From Fidelibacterota bacterium (GTDB lineage Bacteria; Fidelibacterota; UBA8477; JABMPR01), in NCBI GenBank assembly GCA_016845065.1, contig JAERTG010000112.1:1-50625 (forward strand): DNA of 50,625 nucleotides, read 5' to 3'. Below are positions 32,389 through 40,389 of this stretch, piece by piece. Under the pieces are notes generated by a model. It searched no databases and was not told the DNA's origin. It was given only the letters and a program-made list of their open reading frames with translations. Made by a program: the position numbers and the translations under genes. Numbering within the stretch: the first letter of the stretch is position 1; each line of letters opens with the position of its first letter.

Positions 32389-33134
32389 TTGATTATCAAG
32401 GAAAAGTTGTGGTCGTCACTGGATCTACCCGCGGTATTGGCCACCAAATAGCCCTGAGTTTTGCTGAATTGGGAGCTAAGGTTGTTGTCAGTAGCAGAAA
32501 TGCTGAGGATTGTCGAAGGGTCCAGTCTGAATTCGAAGCAAAGGGTTACGCCTGTCTCGGTGTTGCTGCTGATGTTTCATCTATGGATGATTGCAAAGCT
32601 TTAAGTGCGGCCGCCCTGGAGACTTTTGGTCAAGTAGATGTTTTGGTAAACAATGCTGGAATTACAAGAGATAATCTCATGATGCGTATGAAAGAGGATC
32701 AATGGGATGATATCATGAATATCAACCTTAAAAGTGTCTTCAACATGTCCCAGGTTTTGTTAAGAAATTTTTTAAAATTGCGAGGGGGTCGCATTATAAA
32801 TATTACTTCCGTGGTTGGGCAAATGGGGAATGCGGGACAAGCCAATTATGCTGCATCTAAGGCTGGTATTATTGGGTTTACCAAGTCTCTGTCCAAGGAA
32901 GTTGGGTCAAGAGGAATCACTGTGAATGCCGTTGCACCTGGTTATATTGCCACCGATATGACAGACGCGATCACAGACGATGCCAAGGAAAAATTGTTTG
33001 CACAGATCCCACTGGGTCGTATTGGAGAACCTCAGGATGTTGCCAATCTGGTAGCTTTTCTTGGTTCCGAGCAAGCTGGATATATCACAGGTCAGGTCTT
33101 CAATGTTGATGGCGGCCTGGTCATGCAAGGATAG
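32385..33134 (+). CDS. fabG: 3-oxoacyl-ACP reductase
   Basis: A 249-residue short-chain dehydrogenase that reduces 3-oxoacyl-ACP with NADPH. Seen: cofactor motif TGSTRGIG near 12-19, NNAGITRDNLMMRM near 89-102, the catalytic Ser in NITSVVGQMG, Tyr155 and Lys159 in YAASK, and the C-terminal GQVFNVDGGLVM. It has a GGAGG ribosome site inside the end of fabD. FabG is the only SDR in the cluster, consistent with the main elongation reductase. Confidence 0.97.
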   Translation: MIDYQGKVVVVTGSTRGIGHQIALSFAELGAKVVVSSRNAEDCRRVQSEFEAKGYACLGVAADVSSMDDCKALSAAALETFGQVDVLVNNAGITRDNLMMRMKEDQWDDIMNINLKSVFNMSQVLLRNFLKLRGGRIINITSVVGQMGNAGQANYAASKAGIIGFTKSLSKEVGSRGITVNAVAPGYIATDMTDAITDDAKEKLFAQIPLGRIGEPQDVANLVAFLGSEQAGYITGQVFNVDGGLVMQG

Positions 33135-33161
33135 AATTGAACGTTAGGAGGAAAGAATTAT

Positions 33162-33395
33162 ATGTCAACTTTTGAAAAAGTACGTGACGTTATTGTCGAG
33201 AAATTAGGTGTTGATGCCGCAAAGATCACTGAAGATGCATCATTTATCGATGATCTTGGTGCAGATTCACTAGATACCGTTGAACTCATTATGCAGTTTG
33301 AAGAAGTCTTCGATATTGAAATTCCCGATGAAGATGCTGAAACCATCACAACAGTTGGGAAGGCCGTTCAGTACGTTGACAGTAAGCTTGGATAA
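33162..33395 (+). CDS. acpP: Acyl carrier protein
   Basis: A 77-residue acidic carrier whose phosphopantetheine arm is attached to Ser36 in DLGADSLDT. The sequence is typical of AcpP ([26 protein letters not shown] helix III). AGGAGG ribosome site, 27 nt after fabG. A terminator-like hairpin follows before fabF, which could raise acpP output over fabF. Confidence 0.98.
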   Translation: MSTFEKVRDVIVEKLGVDAAKITEDASFIDDLGADSLDTVELIMQFEEVFDIEIPDEDAETITTVGKAVQYVDSKLG

Positions 33396-33421
33396 GCTGT
33401 AGTCAAAACATTCTGAAATAA

Positions 33422-33481
33422 AACTGGGTTCACTGAGGGGTCTGGGTTGAATCCCGGCTTAACGGTGAATCCAGTTTTTTT
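33422..33481 (+). terminator. Internal terminator/attenuator between acpP and fabF
   Basis: AACTGGGTTCAC (33422-33433) pairs with GTGAATCCAGTT (33465-33476) as a 12-bp stem with one wobble, followed by seven T. An inner CTGGG/CCCGG hairpin sits in the loop region. It lies inside an operon that otherwise seems continuous, so partial termination is likely. Confidence 0.8.
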
Positions 33482-33494
33482 ATAAGGGAGTATC

Positions 33495-34736
33495 ATGAAA
33501 AAGCGTGTTGTCATAACCGGGATGGGGGTCGTTTCACCGCTGGGGAATGAAATCGATAAGTTTTGGAACAATCTGGTTGCAGGAACGAATGGAGTAACAA
33601 CCCAGGATTGGCTGGTTGAACAAGGTTACAATGCTACTGTAGCCGCCACTGCGAAAGATGAAATTAACATTGACGATGTAGTTGATTTTAAAGAAGCACG
33701 TCGCATGGATCCCTTTACTCGTTATTCTGTGCATTCTGCCAAGGCAGCCATCGAACAAAGTGGTCTGGATACGTCAAATGAAGACCCCTCTAGGATGGGT
33801 GTTATTATTGGTAGTGGTGTTGGTGGTCTTTATACCTTTGAAGAACAACACGCCATGCTGATCAAACGGGGACATCGCCGCGTAAGTCCATTCTTCATTC
33901 CCATGATGATTCCAGATATTGCTGCAGGTTATGTATCAATTATCTGGGGACTAAAAGGACCCAATTTCTCGGTAAACTCTGCCTGTGCTACAGCTGCCCA
34001 CGCAGTTGGTCTTGGCATGAGAGCCATTCGTTATGGTGATGCTGATGTCATGGTTTGTGGTGGTTCAGATGCTGCATTGACCCAAATGGGATTCGCTGGA
34101 TTTGCCAACATGAAAGCCCTCTCTTTTAATCCTGATCCCGATTCTGCCAGTAGACCGTTTGATAAAGCGCGAGACGGTTTTGTCATGGGTGAAGGAGCCG
34201 GAATCTTTGTTCTGGAAAGCCTTGAGCATGCCGAAGCCAGAGGAGCAACTATCCTGGCAGAATTATCTGGATTTGGAATGACAGCAGATGCCTATCATAT
34301 AACCAGTCCTGCATCAGGTGGCGAAGGGGCTAACCGCGCCATGAAGATGGCCCTTTCAGATGGAGATCTCAATCCTACTGATATTGATTATATAAATGCC
34401 CACGGAACATCGACACCTGCAAATGATAAAAACGAATCCATAGCGATTAAGAATGTTTTTGGCGATCATGCCTACAAGCTATCAGTGAGCTCAACAAAAT
34501 CTATGACAGGTCACCTCCTTGGTGCATCTGGTGGAATCGAACTGGCTGCACTGGTTAAAACAGTGATGACGAATACAATCGCTCCAACTATTCATCATGA
34601 GAATCCCTGTGATGAGTGTGATTTGAACTATACTCCTGGTATCTCTGTTCAACGGGAAGTGAGAGCTGGAATAAGTAATTCTTTCGGTTTTGGTGGACAC
34701 AATGCAGTGCTGGCAGTAAAGGAATATAAGGCCTAA
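33495..34736 (+). CDS. fabF: 3-oxoacyl-ACP synthase II
   Basis: A 413-residue KAS II that elongates acyl-ACP. The Cys-His-His triad is present: Cys164 in NSACATAAH, His303 in NAHGTSTPAND and His340 in GHLLGASGG. N-terminus KKRVVITGMGVVSPLGNE and C-terminus NSFGFGGHNAVL are standard. The ribosome site is AAGGGAG, right after the internal terminator hairpin. rnc follows after 9 nt. Confidence 0.97.
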   Translation: MKKRVVITGMGVVSPLGNEIDKFWNNLVAGTNGVTTQDWLVEQGYNATVAATAKDEINIDDVVDFKEARRMDPFTRYSVHSAKAAIEQSGLDTSNEDPSRMGVIIGSGVGGLYTFEEQHAMLIKRGHRRVSPFFIPMMIPDIAAGYVSIIWGLKGPNFSVNSACATAAHAVGLGMRAIRYGDADVMVCGGSDAALTQMGFAGFANMKALSFNPDPDSASRPFDKARDGFVMGEGAGIFVLESLEHAEARGATILAELSGFGMTADAYHITSPASGGEGANRAMKMALSDGDLNPTDIDYINAHGTSTPANDKNESIAIKNVFGDHAYKLSVSSTKSMTGHLLGASGGIELAALVKTVMTNTIAPTIHHENPCDECDLNYTPGISVQREVRAGISNSFGFGGHNAVLAVKEYKA

Positions 34737-34745
34737 CACCCACTT

Positions 34746-35510
34746 ATGAGGATTTTGGGGAAACTCTTCAGGAAAAATGATTCGAAACTGGTGGTCTCTG
34801 ATCATTTCGCGAAAAAACTTTCCACAATTGAAAAAGCCCTGGGTTATTCGTTTCAACAGCCTCACTTGCTGGAACGCGCGCTAACCCACAGCTCGTTTGC
34901 CAGCCAAAATAATATTGCCTACTCCTATGAGCGCCTTGAATTTCTCGGAGATGCTGTTCTGCAGTTGGTTGTATCGGACTATCTTTTCAAAACACATCTT
35001 CATTTGAATGAGGGAACCCTCACAAAATACCGTACCATTCTGGTGAATGGTAATTACCTCTCTGAGTGTGCCCTCCGCCTTGACTTAGGAAAGTGGATTC
35101 TTCTAAGCGACTCCAGCCGTCGTGGTGGTCAGCGGGATAATGACTCAATTATGGCTGATGTAATTGAATCACTTATTGCCGCTATTTACATGGATGGCGG
35201 CTATGAGCAGGCAGCAATGTGGGTGAAAAAACATGTGATCGCAGGCAAGCCTGATTATGCTGCTGAATTGCAGTCCTTTAATTATAAGGGACAGTTGGCT
35301 GAAAAATGCCAACGTCTGAAGATGAGTAACCCCTCTTTTGAAGTCACCAAGACCACTGGACCTGACCATGATCCACTTTATATGATACAGGTCAGTATAG
35401 ACGGTACTATCGTTGGTTTTGGTGAGGGACGCAATAAAAAAGAGGCAAGCCAACACGCCTCCGAAGATACATTGAAAAATTGGGACGTATTTTTCTCCGA
35501 CAAACAATAG
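34746..35510 (+). CDS. rnc: Ribonuclease III
   Basis: A 254-residue endonuclease for double-stranded RNA (rRNA processing, mRNA turnover). The RNase III signature ERLEFLGDAVLQLVVSD is near 62-78, the second acidic site (DVIESLIAAIYMDGG) near 138-152, and a double-stranded RNA-binding domain occupies about 175-250 (NYKGQLAEKCQ, VGFGEGRNKKEASQHASED). An N-terminal extension of about 20 residues precedes the catalytic domain. The ribosome site is weak, so it may be coupled to fabF. Confidence 0.97.
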   Translation: MRILGKLFRKNDSKLVVSDHFAKKLSTIEKALGYSFQQPHLLERALTHSSFASQNNIAYSYERLEFLGDAVLQLVVSDYLFKTHLHLNEGTLTKYRTILVNGNYLSECALRLDLGKWILLSDSSRRGGQRDNDSIMADVIESLIAAIYMDGGYEQAAMWVKKHVIAGKPDYAAELQSFNYKGQLAEKCQRLKMSNPSFEVTKTTGPDHDPLYMIQVSIDGTIVGFGEGRNKKEASQHASEDTLKNWDVFFSDKQ

Positions 35511-35736
35511 GATCCCCAGACTTCTAAAAATACCAAAGCTGGATGGCATCTATCCAAATGTTTAGCCACCCTCGCCTCCCTTCGTCCTGTTTGAATCGAA
35601 TCATTCGATGTTTCTAACCTTTGTAGGGCTTCTGATTCACACTATATTTCTTGACTTTACATTACACATAAGTAATTGATTTTTTACCAAGAAAAATAGT
35701 TAGTATAATCTACGAAAGATCTGTCAGGCAAAGCTT
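35511..35736. other. Spacer before the sensor kinase gene
   Basis: 226 bp without a gene. It contains a small palindrome ATCGAA-TCA-TTCGAT (35595-35609) of unknown role, too short in T residues to call a terminator, and a TATAAT box listed separately. No clear terminator for rnc is seen. Confidence 0.5.
35704..35709 (+). promoter_or_regulatory. Possible -10 box for the sensor kinase
   Basis: A full TATAAT 28 nt before the ATG. A matching -35 at 16-18 bp is poor (T-rich); TTGATT lies 22 bp upstream. Confidence 0.35.
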
Positions 35737-38700
35737 ATGAATCGAATATCTCAATCCATCCTCCTGATCATTTTCCTGGCAAGTTTCCTTATGAGCCATG
35801 ATCATCATTCCATTCAGTTTGAGACCATCGATATCACCCATGGCCTTTCACAGAATAGCGTGATGACTGTAACTCAGGATAAAAATGGATTCATGTGGTT
35901 TGGTACTGAAGACGGTCTTAATCGATACGATGGGATCTCCTTCAAGCAATTTCGTCATGACCCCATGGATTCTACTTCAATAAATTCTAATTCAATCTAC
36001 TCCAGCCTCCTGGATAGTAGGGGTAACCTCTGGATTGGCACCTATGTTTCTGGTTTGAATAGGTATATCGATGATACCGAATCATTCGTCCATTACCCAC
36101 ATGATCCTGCAGATAGTCTTTCACTAGGTGAGGGCTCCGTTTGGGGACTGATTGAGGATCATAAGGGCTACATCTGGATCGGGAGCTCCGGAGGAGGTCT
36201 CACCCGGTTAAACCCCAACACGGGAGTATCCGTCCCAGTAAGGAAATTAATTACTAATGACGAGACCCTGGCAGATCCAGTTGTTTACGCTCTCTTTGAA
36301 GACCATGAGCATCAACTCTGGATATCAACTCGCAATGGTTTGAGTGTCCTGGACTTGAATAATTATACACTTCGGAACTATCGCTACGATGAAGATGATC
36401 CCGCTTCCCTGTTCCATGATAATGTGAATTACGTGTACGAAACATTTGATGGCGAGAATTACCAAATCTGGGTTGGTACCAATTGGGGCGGATTGGATTG
36501 CTATATTCCTGAAACTGATAATTTTATTCACCACGGATATCAGTCCACAGTCAATCCCGATTATGCAGAAACCAGTGTGAGCAGAATGCTTCAAGTGAGT
36601 GATGATCGGTTATGGGTCGGTACTGATTCCAAAGGCATCCTTATTCTAGATTTAAAGGGGAATTTACTGACGACTGTGGGAAAGAAAGTATATGACCAAA
36701 CTGCACTCAATGATGATGCAATCCGCTCCTTTTATGATGATGGTAATATCGTCTGGGTGGGTACCGCCGGTGGGGGTGTTGGCAAATACAACCGAAATCG
36801 CAAAAAGTTTCATAGTATCACTTACGATCCACTCAATCTAGATGGATTGCATGATAACCGGATTCTTAAAATCGCAAAAGACAGTAAGGGTAATCTCTGG
36901 ATTGCTACCTGGTCATCCGGTCTTACATATTACAACCCGACCACCAATGAGTTTAAAATATTTCGACACGACCCCGAAGATCCTGGGAGTTTGAGTGATG
37001 ACGGGCTACAGGACATTCTAGTAGATCGAAATGATAACCTCTGGGTTATCAGCGCCAGTACCAGTCTTGATCTTCTAAGAAATAATTCGGATTCTTTCAC
37101 CCATATTAATGTTGACTCGACGAACCCGAAAGGTCTCGATAGTGAATACCTACTCACTATGATTGAAGACCAGGAGGGTAGCATCTGGCTAGGCAGCTGG
37201 GATGAAGGTCTTTTCCGTTTGGATCCGACAAGCATGGAATTTGAAACCTATCGAACACCTGGAAATGAGGACGTAAATCTAGGTAATATCTCCTTCTATT
37301 GCATGTTTGAAGATTCACGTGGCACCTTATGGATTGGAGCTGAAAACGAAGGTTTGATCAGGTTTGATCGCAATACAATGACTCTGAGACAATTTGTAGC
37401 TTCTCCAGGTGAACCCAACGCACTCCCTAATAACGACGTGATGTGTTTCTATGAGGATGAGGATGGATACATTTGGCTGGGAACCTATGGAGGAGGTATT
37501 AGTAAATTTAATCCGCGTAACAGTACCTTTGAAAATTTTTCCACTGAAGATGGATTACCTAGTAGTTCTGTCTACTCCATATTTCAGGATTCCCACGGCT
37601 GGTTGTGGATGAGTACCAATAATGGTTTAGCGCAGTACCACCCCAAAAAGAAGATTCTGAAAACTTATGGAATCGCCGATGGAGTGTTAAGCAAGGAATT
37701 TAACCCAGCTGGATGTCAGCTCGACAATGGGTGGCTTTATTTTGGTGGTGTGAAAGGTATTACATATTTCGATCCGGATCAGATATTGAGCAACCGCCAT
37801 ATACCACCAGTGGTGTTCACAGACCTATCCATCATGAATGTCCCAATCAGCATTAATCAGGAATTCAATAACCGAATCATTTTAGACAAATCAATCACAT
37901 CGACCTCCGTACTTGAGCTTTACCCAGATGACTTATTTTTTAGTTTGAGCTTTGCCAGTCTGGATTATTACCATCCGTTGAGCAATAGTTATGCATATTA
38001 CATGGAAGGTTTCGACAAGAAATGGCGTCAAATTGGTCATCAACGCAACGTCACCTTCACGAATCTACCCCCTGGCGAGTATGATTTCCAACTTAAGGGT
38101 AGCAATAATGATCAGGTCTGGAATGATGATTTTCACTCCCTAAAGGTCATCATGCATCCTGAGTTTTATGAGACCTGGTGGTTCATTTCCAGTACTATTC
38201 TTGTACTCTTTCTCATAGGGTTCATTGCCTACCGTCTCCGTACAAAATTTTTAATCAAGCGAGGCTTGGAACTGGAAAAGCATAATATCCAGCTCAATGC
38301 TCAAATCGAATCCCGTCGCAAAGCACACGTGAAAGCCAGTGAAAGGGCAAATTACTTCCGCGCCGTGATTGCACAGTCCCCTATCCCCATGGCAATCCAC
38401 AATTCTGAAGGAAACATCACTCATCTCAACTCAGGTTGGGTGGATTTATGGGGAGCTGAAAGCCCGGAGGATATTATCAGAGACTACCATGTTGAAGATG
38501 ACGAGCTGGCCAATCAATTGTCTCTGGGTGAAAGTTTTAAAAAAGCAGTAGAAGGCAACATCATTGAAATTCCAGAAGTGAAATTCGATAGGGATGACGG
38601 AACTACAAAAGTGGTTCAGATGCTACTATACCCGCTGAGAAATATCGTTGGAATGACGAACCAGGTCATGGTTTCGATTGAGGATGTGACAGAAATAGTC

Positions 38701-39363
38701 CGCCAGAGATCTCTGCTTGAGAAATCTATCCTTGAGAAGGACTTACTCCTGAAGGAAGTTCATCACAGGGTAAAAAACAATCTACAACTTGTCGCTAGCT
38801 TACTGGGGCTACAGAAGGCGGGCACAGAAAACGATAAAACGCTACAAACTCTCGATGACATTAAGAACCGAGTCAATTCAATGGCCCTGGTGCATGATGC
38901 TCTCTACAGGTCACCAGAGTTTGACAATATCGATATTTCAACCTATATCCAGGATTTAACTGACACCCTTCATGCTGCCTTCGGTCGCCATGCAGCACCG
39001 ATTGAAATCAGGACAAGTATCCCGGAAATAAGTTTACCCGTGGATATCGCAGTCCCCTGCGGATTGATGATAAATGAAATGGTGACAAATGCGCTAAAGT
39101 ACGCCTTTCCCGATCCAACCCAGCAGGATAAACACATCACTATTAAATTCACTGAGTATGAGGAAGATTGTCTTCGTCTGGAAGTCATTGATAACGGGAT
39201 TGGTCTGCAACAACCCGTCGTCTGGGATTCAGTCCATTCCCTGGGTTTATACTTACTCAAAATATTGTCTGAGCAACAGCTCATGGGAACAGTCGATCTA
39301 AAAGAAGGACAGGGAGCTCATTTCATTATTGAGTTTCCCATCCACCCCAACTTTGATGATTAG
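35737..39363 (+). CDS. Two-component propeller sensor histidine kinase
   Basis: A 1208-residue membrane sensor. Order: signal segment 1-20; about 13-14 Reg_prop repeats (30-690), each with D..G.LWIGT...GL.R.; these make two seven-bladed propellers outside the membrane; a Y_Y_Y domain (about 735-808, ending before TWWF); one transmembrane helix (about 813-833); a coiled-coil; a PAS domain (about 870-985); a HisKA_2 dimerisation domain with phospho-acceptor His1009 in KEVHHRVKNNLQLVASLL; and a HATPase domain (about 1080-1205; NEMVTNALKYAF, DNGIGL). Unlike many relatives in Bacteroidetes, it has no receiver or AraC domain fused, so it needs a separate response regulator, and none is in the window. 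The ligand is unknown; such sensors often detect glycans. Confidence 0.93.
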   Translation: MNRISQSILLIIFLASFLMSHDHHSIQFETIDITHGLSQNSVMTVTQDKNGFMWFGTEDGLNRYDGISFKQFRHDPMDSTSINSNSIYSSLLDSRGNLWIGTYVSGLNRYIDDTESFVHYPHDPADSLSLGEGSVWGLIEDHKGYIWIGSSGGGLTRLNPNTGVSVPVRKLITNDETLADPVVYALFEDHEHQLWISTRNGLSVLDLNNYTLRNYRYDEDDPASLFHDNVNYVYETFDGENYQIWVGTNWGGLDCYIPETDNFIHHGYQSTVNPDYAETSVSRMLQVSDDRLWVGTDSKGILILDLKGNLLTTVGKKVYDQTALNDDAIRSFYDDGNIVWVGTAGGGVGKYNRNRKKFHSITYDPLNLDGLHDNRILKIAKDSKGNLWIATWSSGLTYYNPTTNEFKIFRHDPEDPGSLSDDGLQDILVDRNDNLWVISASTSLDLLRNNSDSFTHINVDSTNPKGLDSEYLLTMIEDQEGSIWLGSWDEGLFRLDPTSMEFETYRTPGNEDVNLGNISFYCMFEDSRGTLWIGAENEGLIRFDRNTMTLRQFVASPGEPNALPNNDVMCFYEDEDGYIWLGTYGGGISKFNPRNSTFENFSTEDGLPSSSVYSIFQDSHGWLWMSTNNGLAQYHPKKKILKTYGIADGVLSKEFNPAGCQLDNGWLYFGGVKGITYFDPDQILSNRHIPPVVFTDLSIMNVPISINQEFNNRIILDKSITSTSVLELYPDDLFFSLSFASLDYYHPLSNSYAYYMEGFDKKWRQIGHQRNVTFTNLPPGEYDFQLKGSNNDQVWNDDFHSLKVIMHPEFYETWWFISSTILVLFLIGFIAYRLRTKFLIKRGLELEKHNIQLNAQIESRRKAHVKASERANYFRAVIAQSPIPMAIHNSEGNITHLNSGWVDLWGAESPEDIIRDYHVEDDELANQLSLGESFKKAVEGNIIEIPEVKFDRDDGTTKVVQMLLYPLRNIVGMTNQVMVSIEDVTEIVRQRSLLEKSILEKDLLLKEVHHRVKNNLQLVASLLGLQKAGTENDKTLQTLDDIKNRVNSMALVHDALYRSPEFDNIDISTYIQDLTDTLHAAFGRHAAPIEIRTSIPEISLPVDIAVPCGLMINEMVTNALKYAFPDPTQQDKHITIKFTEYEEDCLRLEVIDNGIGLQQPVVWDSVHSLGLYLLKILSEQQLMGTVDLKEGQGAHFIIEFPIHPNFDD

Positions 39364-39397
39364 AGCTACGGGCTAACAGATAGGTGAGTGAACGATT

Positions 39398-40378
39398 TTA
39401 TTGGGGATCAAATGACCAGACTACTGGTCGATGATCTGATACTGCAGAACTGTAATCACCAAAAACCTCATCCAATCGAATTGTGGATACACTAGAGTGG
39501 CGCTCCTCATCAAACAAGGAACGACTGATTAAAATGTGGTCAATAAAGCTGGGATAGCTGGGGTAGGAAGCATCCCAAATATTCCCAGTTGCAGACAAGC
39601 TATCCGTGGTAAACCGAAAATTTGTATCATCATTAAGAAATGCCTCAAAACTATACACCCCTGAATTGTCCGAATCATGTATATCATCATTCCAATCACC
39701 TGCCACCACGAAGTTGCTATCCCCTAAGGAAATGGCATCAGTCAGATAATCATGGAGGAGGTTGCAGGCATCATGTCGGCGTTGGATGCTTTCCTGGTCC
39801 CCAAATGCTTTCAAGTGCACATCAATAATGTTCAGCGTCTGATCCTTTCCATTGTGGCTAAACAAAAAGGATGATAAAAAAGGAGGCCGCCAGGCAAATT
39901 CATATGAATTGGAAGTCAAAATCTCAGAGGTTCCTAGAAACAATAATACGCTGGGTTTAAAAACAATGGATCTGACATAACTATCTGATGAGGAATGAAC
40001 CACTTGATATTGGTCTAGTGCTTCAACTATTTCATCCAGATCAGATTTATTATCTATCTCTTGAAGACAGTAAATATCAGCATTTAATGAGTCAAGAATC
40101 AACTCAACACGTTCAGTCGTCCTATTCCCTAATTGAGGGAAATTTTCAATATTCCAGGTGACAATACTGATATTGGCTTCACTATCTATAGAGGGAATCT
40201 GAGGACCTGTGGGCAAGCTGGAATCTACAGGTTCAGCACAGCTGATTAGTAGGAGCGTAAGGATGGCAACAAAACTAAAGAAGAATAATCCTCGCGAAGG
40301 AGCTCCCGATTGCGGCAATCTCAAAATTGAGTTTGCTTCGAATTGCTCGCAATGACGAGTGAAGGAATTCTGGATCAT
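39398..40378 (-). CDS. EEP-family lipoprotein (nuclease/phosphatase-like)
   Basis: A 326-residue lipoprotein of the endonuclease/exonuclease/phosphatase family. Motifs: TWNIENF, CLQEID, DVHLKAFG, VAGDWNDD and VSDHRPVVW, covering the metal and catalytic residues. The signal peptide is strange: about 30 residues encoded by a dispersed repeat (40290-40359) precede the hydrophobic part (LFFFSFVAILTLLLISC, lipid Cys47). No start codon exists downstream of the repeat before the hydrophobic core, so translation must begin upstream: ATG at 40378 with GAGA, or TTG at 40393 overlapping the previous stop. Its EEP domain is a paralogue of the C-terminal half of the gene before it (shared SYPS.PSF.DHILI and DWND), so a gene duplication is likely. 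Confidence 0.85.
   Translation of the reverse strand: MIQNSFTRHCEQFEANSILRLPQSGAPSRGLFFFSFVAILTLLLISCAEPVDSSLPTGPQIPSIDSEANISIVTWNIENFPQLGNRTTERVELILDSLNADIYCLQEIDNKSDLDEIVEALDQYQVVHSSSDSYVRSIVFKPSVLLFLGTSEILTSNSYEFAWRPPFLSSFLFSHNGKDQTLNIIDVHLKAFGDQESIQRRHDACNLLHDYLTDAISLGDSNFVVAGDWNDDIHDSDNSGVYSFEAFLNDDTNFRFTTDSLSATGNIWDASYPSYPSFIDHILISRSLFDEERHSSVSTIRLDEVFGDYSSAVSDHRPVVWSFDPQ
40290..40359. repeat. REP/MITE-like palindromic repeat inside a gene start
   Basis: About 70 bp containing CGTCATTGCGAGC and GCAATCTC-AAAATT-GAGTTTGC (8-bp stem, one mismatch). It resembles the widespread TCATTGCGAG...GAAGCAATCTC dispersed repeat seen in many bacterial genomes. It forms codons 5-31 or so of the EEP lipoprotein. 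No second copy was seen in this window. Confidence 0.65.
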
Positions 40379-40389
40379 CAATCTCAAAG

